Shown here one piece after another: positions 34,484 through 44,184 of a stretch of 64,000 nucleotides of DNA; the stretch's first letter is position 1, and every line of letters starts with the position of its first letter. Source of the stretch: Acidisoma cellulosilyticum (GTDB taxonomy: Bacteria; Pseudomonadota; Alphaproteobacteria; Acetobacterales; Acetobacteraceae). Made by a program: the position numbers and the translations under genes. The DNA lies in contig NZ_JAESVA010000003.1 in assembly GCF_020621385.1 (NCBI RefSeq), positions 434,001-498,000 of the forward strand, written 5' to 3'. The notes beneath the pieces are model-generated. The model had not been told where the DNA came from. It saw nothing but the letters and a program-made list of their open reading frames with translations, and made no database searches.

Positions 34484-36265
34484 ATGCCGTCATCTTTTGA
34501 ACGCCTTTCATCCCTGCGCCGGACTTTCGCCGCCGCAGGCATAGACGGCGTGCTGATCCCGCGCTCCGACGAGCATCTGGGCGAATATGTGCCAGCCTGC
34601 GCCGAGCGCCTGGCCTGGCTGACGGGTTTCACGGGCAGCGCCGGCCTGGCCATCGCGCTCGCCGACACAGCCGCCATTTTCATCGATGGACGCTATGTGA
34701 CCCAGGTGCGCGGCGAGGTGGACGGCAATCTGTGGGACTATCGCCATGTCACCGATGAGCCGCCGGGCGATTGGCTGAAGGAGAAGGCCAAAGCCGGCGC
34801 CCGCATCGGCTACGATCCGCTGCTGGTCGCGGAAGACGCGCTGGACCGCATCGCCAAGGCGGCACCCTCCGTCACCTTTATCCCGCTCGACCAAAACCCG
34901 GTCGACGCGATCTGGACGGATCGGCCGGCGGAGCCTGTCGGCGCCGCCATGGCCTATCCCGAGGCATTGGCCGGTAAAACGGCGGCCGAGAAACGGACGG
35001 AGATCGCGGCCATCCTGAAGGCGGCGGGCGAGGATGCGGCGGTGATCACCGACCCGCCCTCCATCAACTGGCTGCTCAATATCCGTGGCTCGGACGTGCC
35101 TTTCGCGCCGATCGCGCTGGGCTTCCTCATCATCAAGTCGGACGCGACCGCGACCCTGTTCATGAATCCGGAGAAGCTGGACGGCGCGGTCCGCGAACGT
35201 CTCGGCAATCACGTCGCCGTCGAACGGCGCGGCGCGCTCGGCCCGGCGCTGGATGCGCTGAAAGGGGCAAAGGTGCGGGTTGATGCCGGCGCCTCCCCCG
35301 TCTGGTTCGCACAGCGCCTGCGGGCGGCCGGCGCTACCGTCATCGCGGGCGCCGATCCTTGCACGCTGCCCAAGGCCTGCAAAAATCCTGTGGAGCAGGA
35401 GGGCGCACGCCAGGCCCAGGCGCGCGACGCCATCGCCCTTTGCCGCTTCCTGCACTGGCTCTCCCTCCAGGCACCGACCGGACGAGAGACGGAAATGTCG
35501 GCCGCGAAGGCCCTGGTCGATTTCCGGGCGGCGCTGCCGGAATTCCGCGAGGAAAGCTTCCCGGCTATTTCCGGCGCCGGCGAACACGCCGCCATCATGC
35601 ATTACCGCGTCTCGGCCGAAAGCGACCGCGCCATTCGGCCGAACGAGATCTATCTCATCGATTCCGGGGCGCAGTTTCTGGACGGCACGACGGATGTGAC
35701 CCGCACGATCTGGACCGGTCCCGATGCCGCGCCCGATCAGCTGCGGGAGCGATTCACGCGCGTGCTGCAGGGCCATATCGGCATCGCCCGGCTTCGCTTC
35801 CCCGAAGGGTTGACCGGCGCGCATGTCGATGGTTTCGCGCGTCACGCGCTGTGGCAGGTCGGGCTCGACTTCGACCACGGCACCGGGCATGGCGTCGGCG
35901 CATTCCTGTCCGTGCATGAAGGGCCGGTGGCGCTGTCGCGCAATGCGCGGCCGATCCCCATCAAAGCGGGGATGCTGCTGTCCAACGAACCCGGATACTA
36001 CCTGCCCGGCGCCTACGGTATTCGCCTGGAAAACCTGCTCATCGCCCAGCCCGCCGACGCTCGGCCGGATAGCGTGAAGCCTTTCCTGGAGTTCGAGACC
36101 ATCACCTGGGCCCCCTTCGACCGCGCCTTGATCGCGACGCCGCTGCTGACCCAAGCCGAACGCGACTGGCTGGATGAGTACCACGCGAAGGTTCTGGCCA
36201 AGATCGGCCCGCATCTGACGGGCGCGGCGTCTGCCTGGCTGCAAACAGCCTGCGCGCCGCTGTAA
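34484..36265 (+). CDS. pepP: Xaa-Pro aminopeptidase (aminopeptidase P, M24B)
   Basis: A 593-residue three-domain aminopeptidase P that releases N-terminal residues before proline. Two creatinase-like N domains (residues 1-310) precede the pita-bread domain with metal ligands in YLIDSGAQFLDGTTDVTRTI (two Asp), GTGHGVGAFLSVHEGP (His), LLSNEPGYY (Glu) and IRLENLLI (Glu). The short C-terminal domain FETITWAPFDRALI ... ERDWLDEYH is typical of the long eukaryote-like form. ATG 34484. Confidence 0.92.
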   Translation: MPSSFERLSSLRRTFAAAGIDGVLIPRSDEHLGEYVPACAERLAWLTGFTGSAGLAIALADTAAIFIDGRYVTQVRGEVDGNLWDYRHVTDEPPGDWLKEKAKAGARIGYDPLLVAEDALDRIAKAAPSVTFIPLDQNPVDAIWTDRPAEPVGAAMAYPEALAGKTAAEKRTEIAAILKAAGEDAAVITDPPSINWLLNIRGSDVPFAPIALGFLIIKSDATATLFMNPEKLDGAVRERLGNHVAVERRGALGPALDALKGAKVRVDAGASPVWFAQRLRAAGATVIAGADPCTLPKACKNPVEQEGARQAQARDAIALCRFLHWLSLQAPTGRETEMSAAKALVDFRAALPEFREESFPAISGAGEHAAIMHYRVSAESDRAIRPNEIYLIDSGAQFLDGTTDVTRTIWTGPDAAPDQLRERFTRVLQGHIGIARLRFPEGLTGAHVDGFARHALWQVGLDFDHGTGHGVGAFLSVHEGPVALSRNARPIPIKAGMLLSNEPGYYLPGAYGIRLENLLIAQPADARPDSVKPFLEFETITWAPFDRALIATPLLTQAERDWLDEYHAKVLAKIGPHLTGAASAWLQTACAPL

Positions 36266-36275
36266 CAGCCAGGCC

Positions 36276-37409
36276 TTGCCAACCATTCTTCAGGTCCTGC
36301 CCTCCCTCGACAGCGGTGGCGTCGAGCGGGGCACGGTGGAAATCGTCGAGGCTCTGGTCGCGGCTGGGCACAAGGCCCTGGTCGCGAGCCAGGGCGGCCG
36401 GCTTGTGGCAGCGATCGAGCGCGCCGGCGGTCAGCATTTTACCCTGCCGTTGAAAACTAAGAATCCGTGGAAGATCTGGCGCAACGCAGATGCTTTGGCG
36501 CAGTTGATCCAGGCCGAACGCGTCGACCTGATCCATGCGCGGTCCCGCGCCCCGGCCTGGTCAGTGCTGCGCGCCAGCAAGCAGACCGGTGTCCCGTTCA
36601 TCACCACCTATCACGGCACCTATGCCGACACCTCGAAAGCCAAGCGGCTCTATAATAGCGTGATGGTGCGCGGATCACTGGTGATCGCGGCCAGCGGTTT
36701 TATTGCGCAGCTGATCCAGCAGCAGCATGGCGTGCCACCGGCGCGCATTCGCCTCATCCCCCGCGGCGTCGATCCGCAGGTCTTCGATCCGCATGCCGGG
36801 CTCGGGCTACGCGTCGCCCGGCTGGCGACCGCCTGGGGTCTGTCGGAACAAACGAAAATCATCCTGCTGCCGGCCCGCATTTCCCGCTGGAAAGGTCAGG
36901 ACAAACTGATCGAAGCGCTCGCCGCGCTGAAGCGGCCGGATGTCCTGGCTGTCTTCGTGGGGTCGGATCAAGGCCGGCACGCCATTGTCCGCGGTCTGCT
37001 CGATCAGGCGGCCGCACGCGGCGTCACGTCACAGATCAAGCTCGTCGGCCACTGCGCGGATATGCCGGCCGCCCTCATGCTTGCCGATGTCGTGGTCTCA
37101 GCGTCGACGCAGCCTGAGGCCTTCGGCCGCGCGGTGATTGAGGCTCAGGCGATGGAGCGTGTCGTCATCGCGGCCGATCATGGCGGTGCGGCGGAAACGG
37201 TGACGCATGGCGAGACGGGGATTCTGGTGCCGCCCGGCGATGTCCAGGCACTGACGGAGGCGCTGAACGCGACCTTCGATGCCTCGGCCGAAGACCGGCA
37301 GGCCATGGGCCAGCGCGCCCGCGCCTCCGTCCTCGACCATTATACGATCGATGGTCTGCAACGCGCGACGCTCGGCGTTTACGATGAGGTTTTGGCCGGG
37401 AGACGGTGA
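36276..37409 (+). CDS. Glycosyltransferase family 4 (GT-B) protein
   Basis: A 377-residue GT-B glycosyltransferase. N-terminal ILQVLPSLDSGGVERGTVEI is the usual GT4 opening with acceptor-site GGVER; the donor domain shows LLPARISRWKGQDKLIEAL near residue 195, VGHCADMPAALMLADVVVSAS, and EAFGRAVIEAQAMERVVIA with the ExxxxxxxE retaining motif near 285. Start TTG at 36276 with a weak CAGG. Probably acts in LPS or capsule assembly; donor and acceptor unknown. Confidence 0.87.
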   Translation: MPTILQVLPSLDSGGVERGTVEIVEALVAAGHKALVASQGGRLVAAIERAGGQHFTLPLKTKNPWKIWRNADALAQLIQAERVDLIHARSRAPAWSVLRASKQTGVPFITTYHGTYADTSKAKRLYNSVMVRGSLVIAASGFIAQLIQQQHGVPPARIRLIPRGVDPQVFDPHAGLGLRVARLATAWGLSEQTKIILLPARISRWKGQDKLIEALAALKRPDVLAVFVGSDQGRHAIVRGLLDQAAARGVTSQIKLVGHCADMPAALMLADVVVSASTQPEAFGRAVIEAQAMERVVIAADHGGAAETVTHGETGILVPPGDVQALTEALNATFDASAEDRQAMGQRARASVLDHYTIDGLQRATLGVYDEVLAGRR

Positions 37410-37433
37410 GGGAGAGGCCCTGCGGCCTCTCCC
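37410..37433. terminator. Hairpin between convergent glycosyltransferase and MFS genes
   Basis: GGGAGAGGCC pairs with GGCCTCTCCC around CTGC, a perfect 10-bp stem in the 35-base gap between two convergent genes. No clear T tract follows, so termination is likely but not certain. Confidence 0.6.
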
Positions 37434-37444
37434 CCATTGTCCCG

Positions 37445-38911
37445 TCAATCGGCGGCGGTCGCGATGACGGTCCGCCCGCGTGTCGGCTTGAATGTGCCGT
37501 CATGCAGGGCCGCTTCGATATCCTCCAGCGAAGCGCCGGACGTCTCGGGCACGAAGGCCATGACGAACAGCGCGGCCGCGATATTGACGCCCGCATAGAC
37601 CCACATGGTGCCACCCAGCGAGATCCACTGCACCAGGGACAAGGCCGTGCCGGTGACGAGCAAATCCGCACCCCACAGCGTCGCCGCATGCAAAGCCGTC
37701 GCCTGGCCGCGCATGGACAGCGGGAACATCTCCGACCCCAGCAGCCAGCCACAGATCTGAATGCCGCCCGAGTTGAAGATCATGAACAGGATCAAGAAGA
37801 CGACGGTCATATAGGCGCCGATGGACCCTGCCGCCGGATGCATCAGAAAGGTGACGCCGAGACCGATCAGGCTAAGGGCCGAAGCCGGTTCCAGGATCAG
37901 CATCAGGCGACGACGGCCGACGCGGTCCACGATCCGGGAGCCCAAGATGGTGACGATGCAATAGGTGATGGCAACGCCCAGGCTCGCCAGCAGCGCTGAC
38001 GAATCACCGAAATTCGCCTGCCGCAGGAAGGTCGGCGCGTAATAGATCATCATCTCCAACCCGCCGCATTGCGTGAAGAAGGCGACGCCGAGCGCCGCGA
38101 CCAGCGCCGGGCGCACCCAGGGCTGGCCGAGGCCGCGCCAGCCCCGATTCTGCGGCTTCACCCATTCGGCCGCTTCCTGAATATGCTTGGCCTCGCGCCG
38201 CACAGCCTTTTCCGAGGTGCGAACGCGCGCGAGTTCGTCCATGGCGCGGTGAATACCGAGATTCTCAGCCGCCCAACGCGGGCTGCGCGGCAGAAGAAAA
38301 CTGGCGCAGAAGACGAAGAAGGCCGGTGCGGCGGCAAGACCCACCATCACCCGCCAGCCCCAGGCATCGCGCCCGAAGAGGCCGATGATATTGGCGAGAA
38401 GAATGCCGAAGCCGATGGCGATATTGAAGGTAGTCACCATGCGGCCGCGCTTATCCTGTGGCGCGAGTTCCGAGATGTACATGGGTACAACCTGCGTCGA
38501 TCCGCCCACGGCGAGACCCAGAAAGATACGGGCGACAATAAGCGCCGTGACATCCGGGGCGAAGGCACAGGCCAGCGCACCGATCACGAAGACGCCTGAG
38601 ACGATCGTCATGGTCGGGCGCCGGCCGATCCGCTCCGACACCCAGCCCGTGGCCAGCGCGCCGATCACCGCGCCGAGCAGAATGGCGGAAGCGACCATTT
38701 CCTGCTGGGTGCTGGATAGATGGAAATCACGCGTAATCAGCAGCAGCGCGCCGGAAATGATCCCCGTATCGTATCCGTAAAGACCGCCGCAGACGGCGGC
38801 GACGACGGCGGTCAGCCCCAGCGTTCGTTGCGCTGACGGCGAAATATTGATCTTATGTTTTCGTGTTGTGGAAACTGCGTCGATTCTGTCTGGTGCGATT
38901 TGAACTGTCAT
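37445..38911 (-). CDS. MFS sugar porter (XylE/GalP family)
   Basis: A 488-residue transporter with twelve predicted helices. Sugar-porter signatures: GYDTGIISGALLL in helix 1, GWVSERIGRRPTM, RIFLGLAVGGSTQVVPMYISELAPQDKRG (helix 4-5 loop, PMYISELAP), LLPRSPRW, and SRIVDRVGRRRLML in the second half; PETSG at the end. Probably a proton symporter for a hexose or pentose. Its start at 38911 faces a 400-base AT-richer gap. Confidence 0.9.
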   Translation of the reverse strand: MTVQIAPDRIDAVSTTRKHKINISPSAQRTLGLTAVVAAVCGGLYGYDTGIISGALLLITRDFHLSSTQQEMVASAILLGAVIGALATGWVSERIGRRPTMTIVSGVFVIGALACAFAPDVTALIVARIFLGLAVGGSTQVVPMYISELAPQDKRGRMVTTFNIAIGFGILLANIIGLFGRDAWGWRVMVGLAAAPAFFVFCASFLLPRSPRWAAENLGIHRAMDELARVRTSEKAVRREAKHIQEAAEWVKPQNRGWRGLGQPWVRPALVAALGVAFFTQCGGLEMMIYYAPTFLRQANFGDSSALLASLGVAITYCIVTILGSRIVDRVGRRRLMLILEPASALSLIGLGVTFLMHPAAGSIGAYMTVVFLILFMIFNSGGIQICGWLLGSEMFPLSMRGQATALHAATLWGADLLVTGTALSLVQWISLGGTMWVYAGVNIAAALFVMAFVPETSGASLEDIEAALHDGTFKPTRGRTVIATAAD

Positions 38912-39107
38912 GGCGCAAATTTAAGAAAGCCATGAGCCAATAGCAAGGTTGCGCAACCATTGATTTTTTGCTGACTGCCAAAGGAAGTTTTTTGACACCT
39001 TTCCCATAGTTTTTTTGACGATGAGTTTTGGGGAACTATCTTTCGCCAAATACGGCGAGATTGGGGCGGATAAATCGTTGCATGACCGCGTGATCACTCA
39101 ATTTTTA

Positions 39108-39141
39108 CAAAAAAACCCGGAGGGATGCTCCGGGGTTTTTG
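39108..39141. terminator. Terminator-like hairpin in the 38912-39312 gap
   Basis: ACCCGGAG and CTCCGGGGT form a stem with one bulged G and loop GGATG, with A7 before and T5 after. No gene on the plus strand enters it, so it may end a DUF3297 read-through on the minus strand. The rest of 38912-39107 is AT-rich and probably holds the MFS promoter; I see no gene in it. Confidence 0.7.
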
Positions 39142-39177
39142 AAGTCTGATGATCAGGACGCGATTTTTAACGGCATC

Positions 39178-39267
39178 GGGTAGATCCGCGAACCAAGTCC
39201 GCGGACGACAGTCTCGGCTTGGCCATCTCTCTCTGCGTCATCCCTGGGCTTGTCCCGGGGACCTACC
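39178..39267. repeat. Pair of inverted REP-like repeats
   Basis: Two copies of one palindromic unit face each other. The left copy reads GGTAGATCCGCGAACCAAGT then CCGCGGACGAC; the right copy, read on the other strand, is GGTAGGTCCCCGGGACAAGC then CCAGGGATGACGC. The outer ends GGGTAGATCC and GGACCTACCC pair in nine of ten positions. This form is like the extragenic palindromes scattered through many alphaproteobacterial genomes. A 14-base stretch of the left copy also occurs in the hldD terminator at 6974-6987. Confidence 0.75.
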
Positions 39268-39312
39268 CCATGGCGCAGACGAAACCTAACCGTCTTATCG
39301 CCGCCGCCAACC

Positions 39313-39567
39313 TCAACCTTCGGCGACGGCATCATCCCGAAAATAGGGCTCCACCAATCCGTTCATTTTCATCGTCAGCGGATTGCCGAGACGATCGACC
39401 GACTTGCCGACCGACAGGCGCACCCAGCCCTCGCTCACGCAATATTCCTCGACATTGGTCTTCTCGACACCCTTGAACCGAATGCCGACGCCACGCTGCA
39501 GCGCGGCCTCGTCGAAATGCGGGCTCTTGGGATTGACGGAAAGACGATCGGGAGGCGTGTCGGTCAT
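39313..39567 (-). CDS. DUF3297 family protein
   Basis: An 84-residue protein matching DUF3297 along its length: DTPPDRLSVNPKSPHFDE, GVGIRFKGVEKTNVEEYCV and GNPLTMKMNGLVEPYF. Function unknown; found widely in alphaproteobacteria, normally as a short single gene. ATG 39567 (MTDTPPDR) is chosen instead of 39585. Confidence 0.88.
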   Translation of the reverse strand: MTDTPPDRLSVNPKSPHFDEAALQRGVGIRFKGVEKTNVEEYCVSEGWVRLSVGKSVDRLGNPLTMKMNGLVEPYFRDDAVAEG

Positions 39568-39619
39568 AGGTTCAGCCTTTAACAACGAGTCAGAAAACTA
39601 TCGGGCAGAGGCAGCCGCA

Positions 39620-40486
39620 TCACAAGCCGCGCGCGGCGAGGAAGGCCTTGAAAGCCTCGGCATAGTCGGGATGCCAGCGCGACAGCGGCGGCCGGTTCTC
39701 GGTCACATCCATCGCTGACCACAGCATGCGGGCATTGTCGAGGTCGCGCGTCACGTCATTATCCGGGCACATGATGTAGAAGTCGCCCGCCTCCATCCGC
39801 TCCGCCATGAAGGCCACGACCTCGTCCGGTGTCCAGGCGCCGGCGGGCTTCGCGTCCGTCGGCGCGCGGGTCATGCCGGTGAAGGTGAAGCCCGGCACCA
39901 GCAGATGGGCCTGCACCTGACAGCCGGCCGAACTGCGCAGTTCATGCGCCAGCGCCTCCGTCACGGCCTTAACCCCTGCCTTGGACAGATTGTACGCCGT
40001 ATTGCCGGGCGGTTGCGTGATGCCTTGTTTGGAACCGGTATTGACGATGATCGTGGGCTTGCCCGCCGCCATCATCCGCGGCGCAAAAGCCTGCACGCCA
40101 TGAATGACGCCCCAGAGATTGACGCCCAGGATCGCGTCCCACATGGCCGGATCGCCGAACAGCCCGCCGTCGCCGCTGCGGCCGGCATTGTTCATCAGGA
40201 AATCGACCTCGCCGAAACGCTCATAAGCGCTGTTGCACAGCCGCTCGACCGCCGCACGCTGGCTGACATCGGTCGGGACCGCGACGATCTCCGTCCCATG
40301 CTGCGCCGTGATCGCGTCAGCCGCTGCCAGCAGCGCGCTTTCATTGAAATCCGCCAGAACCAGCTTCATCCCGCGCGTCGCGCAAAATTCGGCCGTCGCC
40401 CGCCCGATGCCACCTGCGGCACCGGTAATGACAGCCACGCGGCCCGGCTGGAACACGGTTGAGAAAGCGGAGGTCTTTGGGGTCAT
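39620..40486 (-). CDS. SDR-family oxidoreductase
   Basis: A 288-residue classical SDR: VAVITGAAGGIGRATAEF with TGxxxGIG near residues 21-28, an acidic strand-2 end (LADFNE) suggesting NAD, NNAGRSG near 100, Ser in VNTGSKQG and YNLSK as the catalytic Tyr-Lys. A longer C-terminal part ends HPDYAEAFKAFLAARGL. It follows the ribosomal operon on the same strand but beyond the terminator, so it is independent. Substrate unknown. Confidence 0.85.
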   Translation of the reverse strand: MTPKTSAFSTVFQPGRVAVITGAAGGIGRATAEFCATRGMKLVLADFNESALLAAADAITAQHGTEIVAVPTDVSQRAAVERLCNSAYERFGEVDFLMNNAGRSGDGGLFGDPAMWDAILGVNLWGVIHGVQAFAPRMMAAGKPTIIVNTGSKQGITQPPGNTAYNLSKAGVKAVTEALAHELRSSAGCQVQAHLLVPGFTFTGMTRAPTDAKPAGAWTPDEVVAFMAERMEAGDFYIMCPDNDVTRDLDNARMLWSAMDVTENRPPLSRWHPDYAEAFKAFLAARGL

Positions 40487-40570
40487 GGTCCTGTCCCTAA
40501 TTCTGGCGAAGGTTGACCCCTTCTAGCGCAGATTGAGCGGGCCGCCGATGATACCGGTCTTCACATACAA

Positions 40571-40600
40571 GAAAGGGCGCCGAACCAGGTTCGACGCCCC
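40571..40600 (-). terminator. Terminator ending the ribosomal superoperon after rplO
   Basis: On the minus strand GGGCGTCGAACC and GGTTCGGCGCCC pair (one G-U) and are followed by TTTCTTGT. It lies 27 bases after the rplO stop and shows that transcription ends here instead of continuing into secY. Confidence 0.82.
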
Positions 40601-40626
40601 TCTCAAATCCAGCAACCGGCCACCGA

Positions 40627-41106
40627 TTACTCGGAAGCGGCGACTTCGCCGATGATCTCGACCTTGCCGCCGGCCGCTTCGATCGCCGCAACCGCTGTCG
40701 CGGAAGCGCCGGAAACGGAGACGGTCAACGCACGGGTCACAGCGCCGCGGGCCAACAGGCGAACGCCCGAGACCTTGGCGCGGCTGACGACACCGGCGTC
40801 GAACAAATTGGCTTCCGTGATCGTCTGGCTCGCGTCCAGAACGCCCGCGCTGACCGCATGCTCGAGAAGATCGAGGTTCAGCGGAGCGTAGACTTTGCGG
40901 AAGATGTTCTTAAAGCCACGCTTCGGCAGACGACGATAGATCGGGAGCTGACCGCCCTCGAACCCGTTGAGGGATACACCCTCACGCGCCTTCTGGCCCT
41001 TCACGCCCTTGCCCGACGTCTTGCCCTTGCCGGAGCCGATGCCACGGCCAAGCCGCTTCGACTTCGGACGCGCGCCGGGATTATCGCGCAGTTCATTGAG
41101 CTTCAT
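40627..41106 (-). CDS. rplO: 50S ribosomal protein L15
   Basis: A 159-residue L15, complete. The start [22 protein letters not shown] and the KGQKAREGV glycine-rich rRNA-binding segment are standard, with the globular C-terminal domain after residue 80. It is the last gene of the ribosomal run; secY, which normally follows, is absent and a terminator takes its place. Confidence 0.96.
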   Translation of the reverse strand: MKLNELRDNPGARPKSKRLGRGIGSGKGKTSGKGVKGQKAREGVSLNGFEGGQLPIYRRLPKRGFKNIFRKVYAPLNLDLLEHAVSAGVLDASQTITEANLFDAGVVSRAKVSGVRLLARGAVTRALTVSVSGASATAVAAIEAAGGKVEIIGEVAASE

Positions 41107-41133
41107 GGTTCAATCCTTAAGATCTGACCGGGG

Positions 41134-41325
41134 TCAGACCTTTTCTTCAACCTTCACAAGATGGGCGACCTTGCGGATCATACCGCGTACCGAGGGAGTA
41201 TCTTCCAACTCGCGCACGCGACCGATCTTGTTAAGGCCGAGACCGATGAGAGTCGCCTGCTGGCCGGGCTTCTGCCCGTTGCCAGAGGTGATCTGCTTCA
41301 CAATAACGGTGCGATCAGACGGCAT
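41134..41325 (-). CDS. rpmD: 50S ribosomal protein L30
   Basis: A 63-residue L30 ([20 protein letters not shown], then [21 protein letters not shown]). The start at 41325 overlaps the rpsE end by 11 bases. Longer upstream extension of the frame is not homologous to L30. Confidence 0.95.
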   Translation of the reverse strand: MPSDRTVIVKQITSGNGQKPGQQATLIGLGLNKIGRVRELEDTPSVRGMIRKVAHLVKVEEKV

Positions 41326-41896
41326 CGGCGACCTCCGCGGTCTCGCGCTTGCCCAGGATATCCGACACCTTCTTGCCACGACGGGCGGCGACGGAGCGCG
41401 GGCTCGCGCAATGCTGCAAGGCGTCAAATGTCGCCTTAATCATGTTATGCGGGTTACGGCTGCCCATGGACTTGGCGACGACGTCGCCGATGCCCAAGGT
41501 TTCCAGCACCGCACGCATCGGGCCGCCTGCAATGATGCCCGTGCCCGCCGGAGCGGAGCGCAGGATCACAGCACCGGCACCGTAGTGACCCAGCGCATCG
41601 TGATGCAGCGTGCGACCTTCCTTCATCGGCACGCGGATCAGGTTACGCTTCGCCCGTTCCGTCGCCTTGCGGATCGCCTCAGGCACTTCACGCGCCTTAC
41701 CGGCACCGAAGCCGACGCGGCCCTTCTGATCACCAACCACCACCAGGGCAGCGAAAGCGAAACGACGTCCACCCTTCACCACCTTGGCAACGCGGTTGAT
41801 CGTTACCAGCTTATCGATGAACTCATCGCCATGCTCGCGTTCGCGTTCACGCTCACGTCCGCCGCGGCCACCACCTTCTCTCGGTTCCCGTGCCAT
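41315..41896 (-). CDS. rpsE: 30S ribosomal protein S5
   Basis: A 193-residue S5. An Arg/Glu/Gly-rich N-terminal tail (residues 3-25, [12 protein letters not shown]) precedes the S5 domain with [19 protein letters not shown] and the C-terminal [23 protein letters not shown] 41896 (MAREPREGG) is the natural start. The tail is longer than in E. coli but common in this lineage. Confidence 0.96.
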   Translation of the reverse strand: MAREPREGGGRGGREREREREHGDEFIDKLVTINRVAKVVKGGRRFAFAALVVVGDQKGRVGFGAGKAREVPEAIRKATERAKRNLIRVPMKEGRTLHHDALGHYGAGAVILRSAPAGTGIIAGGPMRAVLETLGIGDVVAKSMGSRNPHNMIKATFDALQHCASPRSVAARRGKKVSDILGKRETAEVADAV

Positions 41897-41909
41897 TGCT
41901 TCGTTCCCC

Positions 41910-42272
41910 TTAGAAGGCCAGACCGCCCTCACGGGCGGCATCGGCCAGAGCCTTGACGCGACCGTGGTAGAGATAGGACCCACGGTCGAACACAACTTCC
42001 TTTACGCCAGCGGCAAGAGCGCGTTCGGCTACCAGCTTGCCAACAGCGGTCGCAGCGTCGGTATCGGCCCCGGTCTTCAGATCCTTGCGGAGATCCTGAT
42101 CGAGGGAGGACGCGGCGGCGAGCGTACGGCCCGCCACATCGTCGATCACCTGCGCATAGATATGCTTGCTGGAACGAAACACCGACAGCCGGACCCGGCC
42201 ACCGGACTTCTGGCGCAGCTGGAAGCGAAGACGCTCCCGGCGACGCACCCGGAGATCCTGGTTCGCGCTCAT
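41910..42272 (-). CDS. rplR: 50S ribosomal protein L18
   Basis: A 120-residue L18, binding 5S r[28 protein letters not shown], then HIYAQVIDD and [23 protein letters not shown] are conserved. Its ATG overlaps the rplF stop by one base (TAATG). Confidence 0.96.
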   Translation of the reverse strand: MSANQDLRVRRRERLRFQLRQKSGGRVRLSVFRSSKHIYAQVIDDVAGRTLAAASSLDQDLRKDLKTGADTDAATAVGKLVAERALAAGVKEVVFDRGSYLYHGRVKALADAAREGGLAF

Positions 42273-42805
42273 TACTTTTTCTTACCTTCTTTACGGCGGA
42301 TGGTTTCGTCGGTGTACTTCACGCCCTTGCCCTTATAGGGTTCCGGCGGACGCTTCGAACGAATTTCGGCAGCAACCTGACCAACCAACCGCTTGTCGAC
42401 GCCTTCGACCTTGATCAAGGTCGGCTTCTCGCAGGTGATCTTGATCCCTTCCGGGATCGGATAGACCACGTCATGCGAATAGCCGAGATTGATCACCAGG
42501 TTCGGGCCCTGAACAGCGGCACGATAACCGGTGCCGGTCACTTCCATGGACTTCGAGAAGCCGACGGAAACGCCTTTCACCATATTGGCGACGAGGGCAC
42601 GGGTCGTGCCCCACATCATACGGGCCGGCGCCGCCTTCGTCTTCGGTTCGACGGAGACGCGGCCGTCGGCCACGCTCGTCTCGACCAGATCGGTGAGCGG
42701 CAGCGAGAGCGAGCCCAGCTTGCCCTTCGCCGTCAGGATGTTGTTGGCGATAGCCACTTCAACCCCAGAGGGGATCGTGACCGGATATTTACCTACGCGC
42801 GACAT
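42272..42805 (-). CDS. rplF: 50S ribosomal protein L6
   Basis: A 177-residue L6. [17 protein letters not shown] marks the true start at 42805; the C-terminal [19 protein letters not shown] is the sarcin-ricin-loop-binding signature. One-base overlap with rplR. Confidence 0.96.
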   Translation of the reverse strand: MSRVGKYPVTIPSGVEVAIANNILTAKGKLGSLSLPLTDLVETSVADGRVSVEPKTKAAPARMMWGTTRALVANMVKGVSVGFSKSMEVTGTGYRAAVQGPNLVINLGYSHDVVYPIPEGIKITCEKPTLIKVEGVDKRLVGQVAAEIRSKRPPEPYKGKGVKYTDETIRRKEGKKK

Positions 42806-42818
42806 TCCCCAGACCCCC

Positions 42819-43217
42819 TTAGAAGACCCGGCAGAGGACTTCGCCGCCAACATTGGCAGCGCGGGCCTCTTGATCGCTCATCACGCCACGGGGCGTGGAG
42901 AGAATGGAGACGCCGAGACCGCTATAGACCCGCGGCAGCTCCTTGATCTTCGAATAAACGCGGCGACCCGGACGGGAGACACGAGTGATCTCCTTAATGA
43001 CCGGCTGGCCTTCGTTATACTTCAGCTCGATACGCAGCTGCGCGACACCCGGACGAAGCTCTTCCGTAGAAAAGCCGCGGATATAGCCTTCGCGCTTCAG
43101 CACATCGAGAACATTGGCGCGCAGGCGAGAGCTCGGCGCGACGCAAACAGTATGGTTGGCTCGCTGCGCATTACGGATGCGCGTGAGCATATCCCCTAAG
43201 GGATCTGACATCGACAT
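42819..43217 (-). CDS. rpsH: 30S ribosomal protein S8
   Basis: A 132-residue S8: [17 protein letters not shown] at the start and the C-terminal [18 protein letters not shown] signature. In other bacteria S8 is the translational repressor of the spc genes; the local gene order (rpsN before, rplF after) is standard. Confidence 0.96.
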   Translation of the reverse strand: MSMSDPLGDMLTRIRNAQRANHTVCVAPSSRLRANVLDVLKREGYIRGFSTEELRPGVAQLRIELKYNEGQPVIKEITRVSRPGRRVYSKIKELPRVYSGLGVSILSTPRGVMSDQEARAANVGGEVLCRVF

Positions 43218-43232
43218 AAGTGATCCCTTTCC

Positions 43233-43538
43233 TTACCAGCTGGCCTTGACCATACCGGGGATCTGCCCGGCGCTGGCGAGGTCGCGCAGTGCGATACGGC
43301 ACAGGCGGAACTTGCGGTAGTTGGCGCGAGCGCGACCGGTCAGCTCGCAGCGCAGACGAACGCGCGTGGCCGAACCATTGCGCGGCAGCTGCGCAAGCTT
43401 CACGGAAGCCTCGAAGCGCTCCTCAACGGCAATGCTCCGATCCGCAACAACAGACTTCAGCGCCTCACGCTTGACCTTGTCGCGAGCAGCCATCCGCATA
43501 CGCTTGGCATTGCGGTTGACCTGGGAAGTTTTGGCCAT
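43233..43538 (-). CDS. rpsN: 30S ribosomal protein S14 (long, zinc-free form)
   Basis: A 101-residue S14 of the long type without the CxxC zinc ribbon; RPRNGSATR-like segment appears as [20 protein letters not shown] and the C-terminus [18 protein letters not shown]-like as [18 protein letters not shown]. Lies between rplE and rpsH. Confidence 0.96.
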   Translation of the reverse strand: MAKTSQVNRNAKRMRMAARDKVKREALKSVVADRSIAVEERFEASVKLAQLPRNGSATRVRLRCELTGRARANYRKFRLCRIALRDLASAGQIPGMVKASW

Positions 43539-43614
43539 CCTGTTTTACCCTCCGGAACCTATCGGCCGACCGCCTTGCGGTGGCCGTGGTTTTCCAAATC
43601 TCGACTTGTTAAGC

Positions 43615-44172
43615 TCAGTTCGCGAAGGGAAGCTCGAAAGCCTTCAACAGGGCCTTCGCTTCCGCATCGGTCGTCGCAGTCGTCACGAAGACGATGTCCA
43701 TCCCCCGGATCGCGTCCACTTTGTCGTAGACGATTTCCGGGAAAATGATCTGCTCCTTCACGCCCATGGCGAAGTTGCCACGACCGTCGAAACCCTTGCC
43801 CGTGATACCGCGGAAGTCGCGAACGCGCGGCAGCGCGATCGTGACCAGGCGGTCGAGGAACTCATACATCCGCGCGGAACGCAGCGTGACCTTGCAACCA
43901 ATCGGCAGACCCTTGCGGATCTTGAAGCCCGCGATCGCCTTCTTCGCGACCGTCTTCACCGGCTTCTGGCCGCTGATCAACGTCATCTCGGAATAGGCCG
44001 CTTCCAGCTTCTTCTGGTCGGCAGCCGCTTCGCCCACGCCCATGTTCAGCACGATCTTTTCCAGACGCGGCAGCTGCATGGTGTTCTTGTAGCTGAACTC
44101 CTCCTGCAGCTTCGCGCGGACGACATCGTTATAATGTGCCTGCAAACGCGGCACAGTCCTGGTCTCGCTCAC
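43615..44172 (-). CDS. rplE: 50S ribosomal protein L5
   Basis: A 185-residue L5, the 5S rRNA binder. [15 protein letters not shown] near residue 35 and [23 protein letters not shown] are the family signatures. A 76-base gap separates it from rpsN, slightly longer than other spacings in the run. Confidence 0.96.
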   Translation of the reverse strand: MSETRTVPRLQAHYNDVVRAKLQEEFSYKNTMQLPRLEKIVLNMGVGEAAADQKKLEAAYSEMTLISGQKPVKTVAKKAIAGFKIRKGLPIGCKVTLRSARMYEFLDRLVTIALPRVRDFRGITGKGFDGRGNFAMGVKEQIIFPEIVYDKVDAIRGMDIVFVTTATTDAEAKALLKAFELPFAN

Positions 44173-44184
44173 CCTTTAGCCTCC

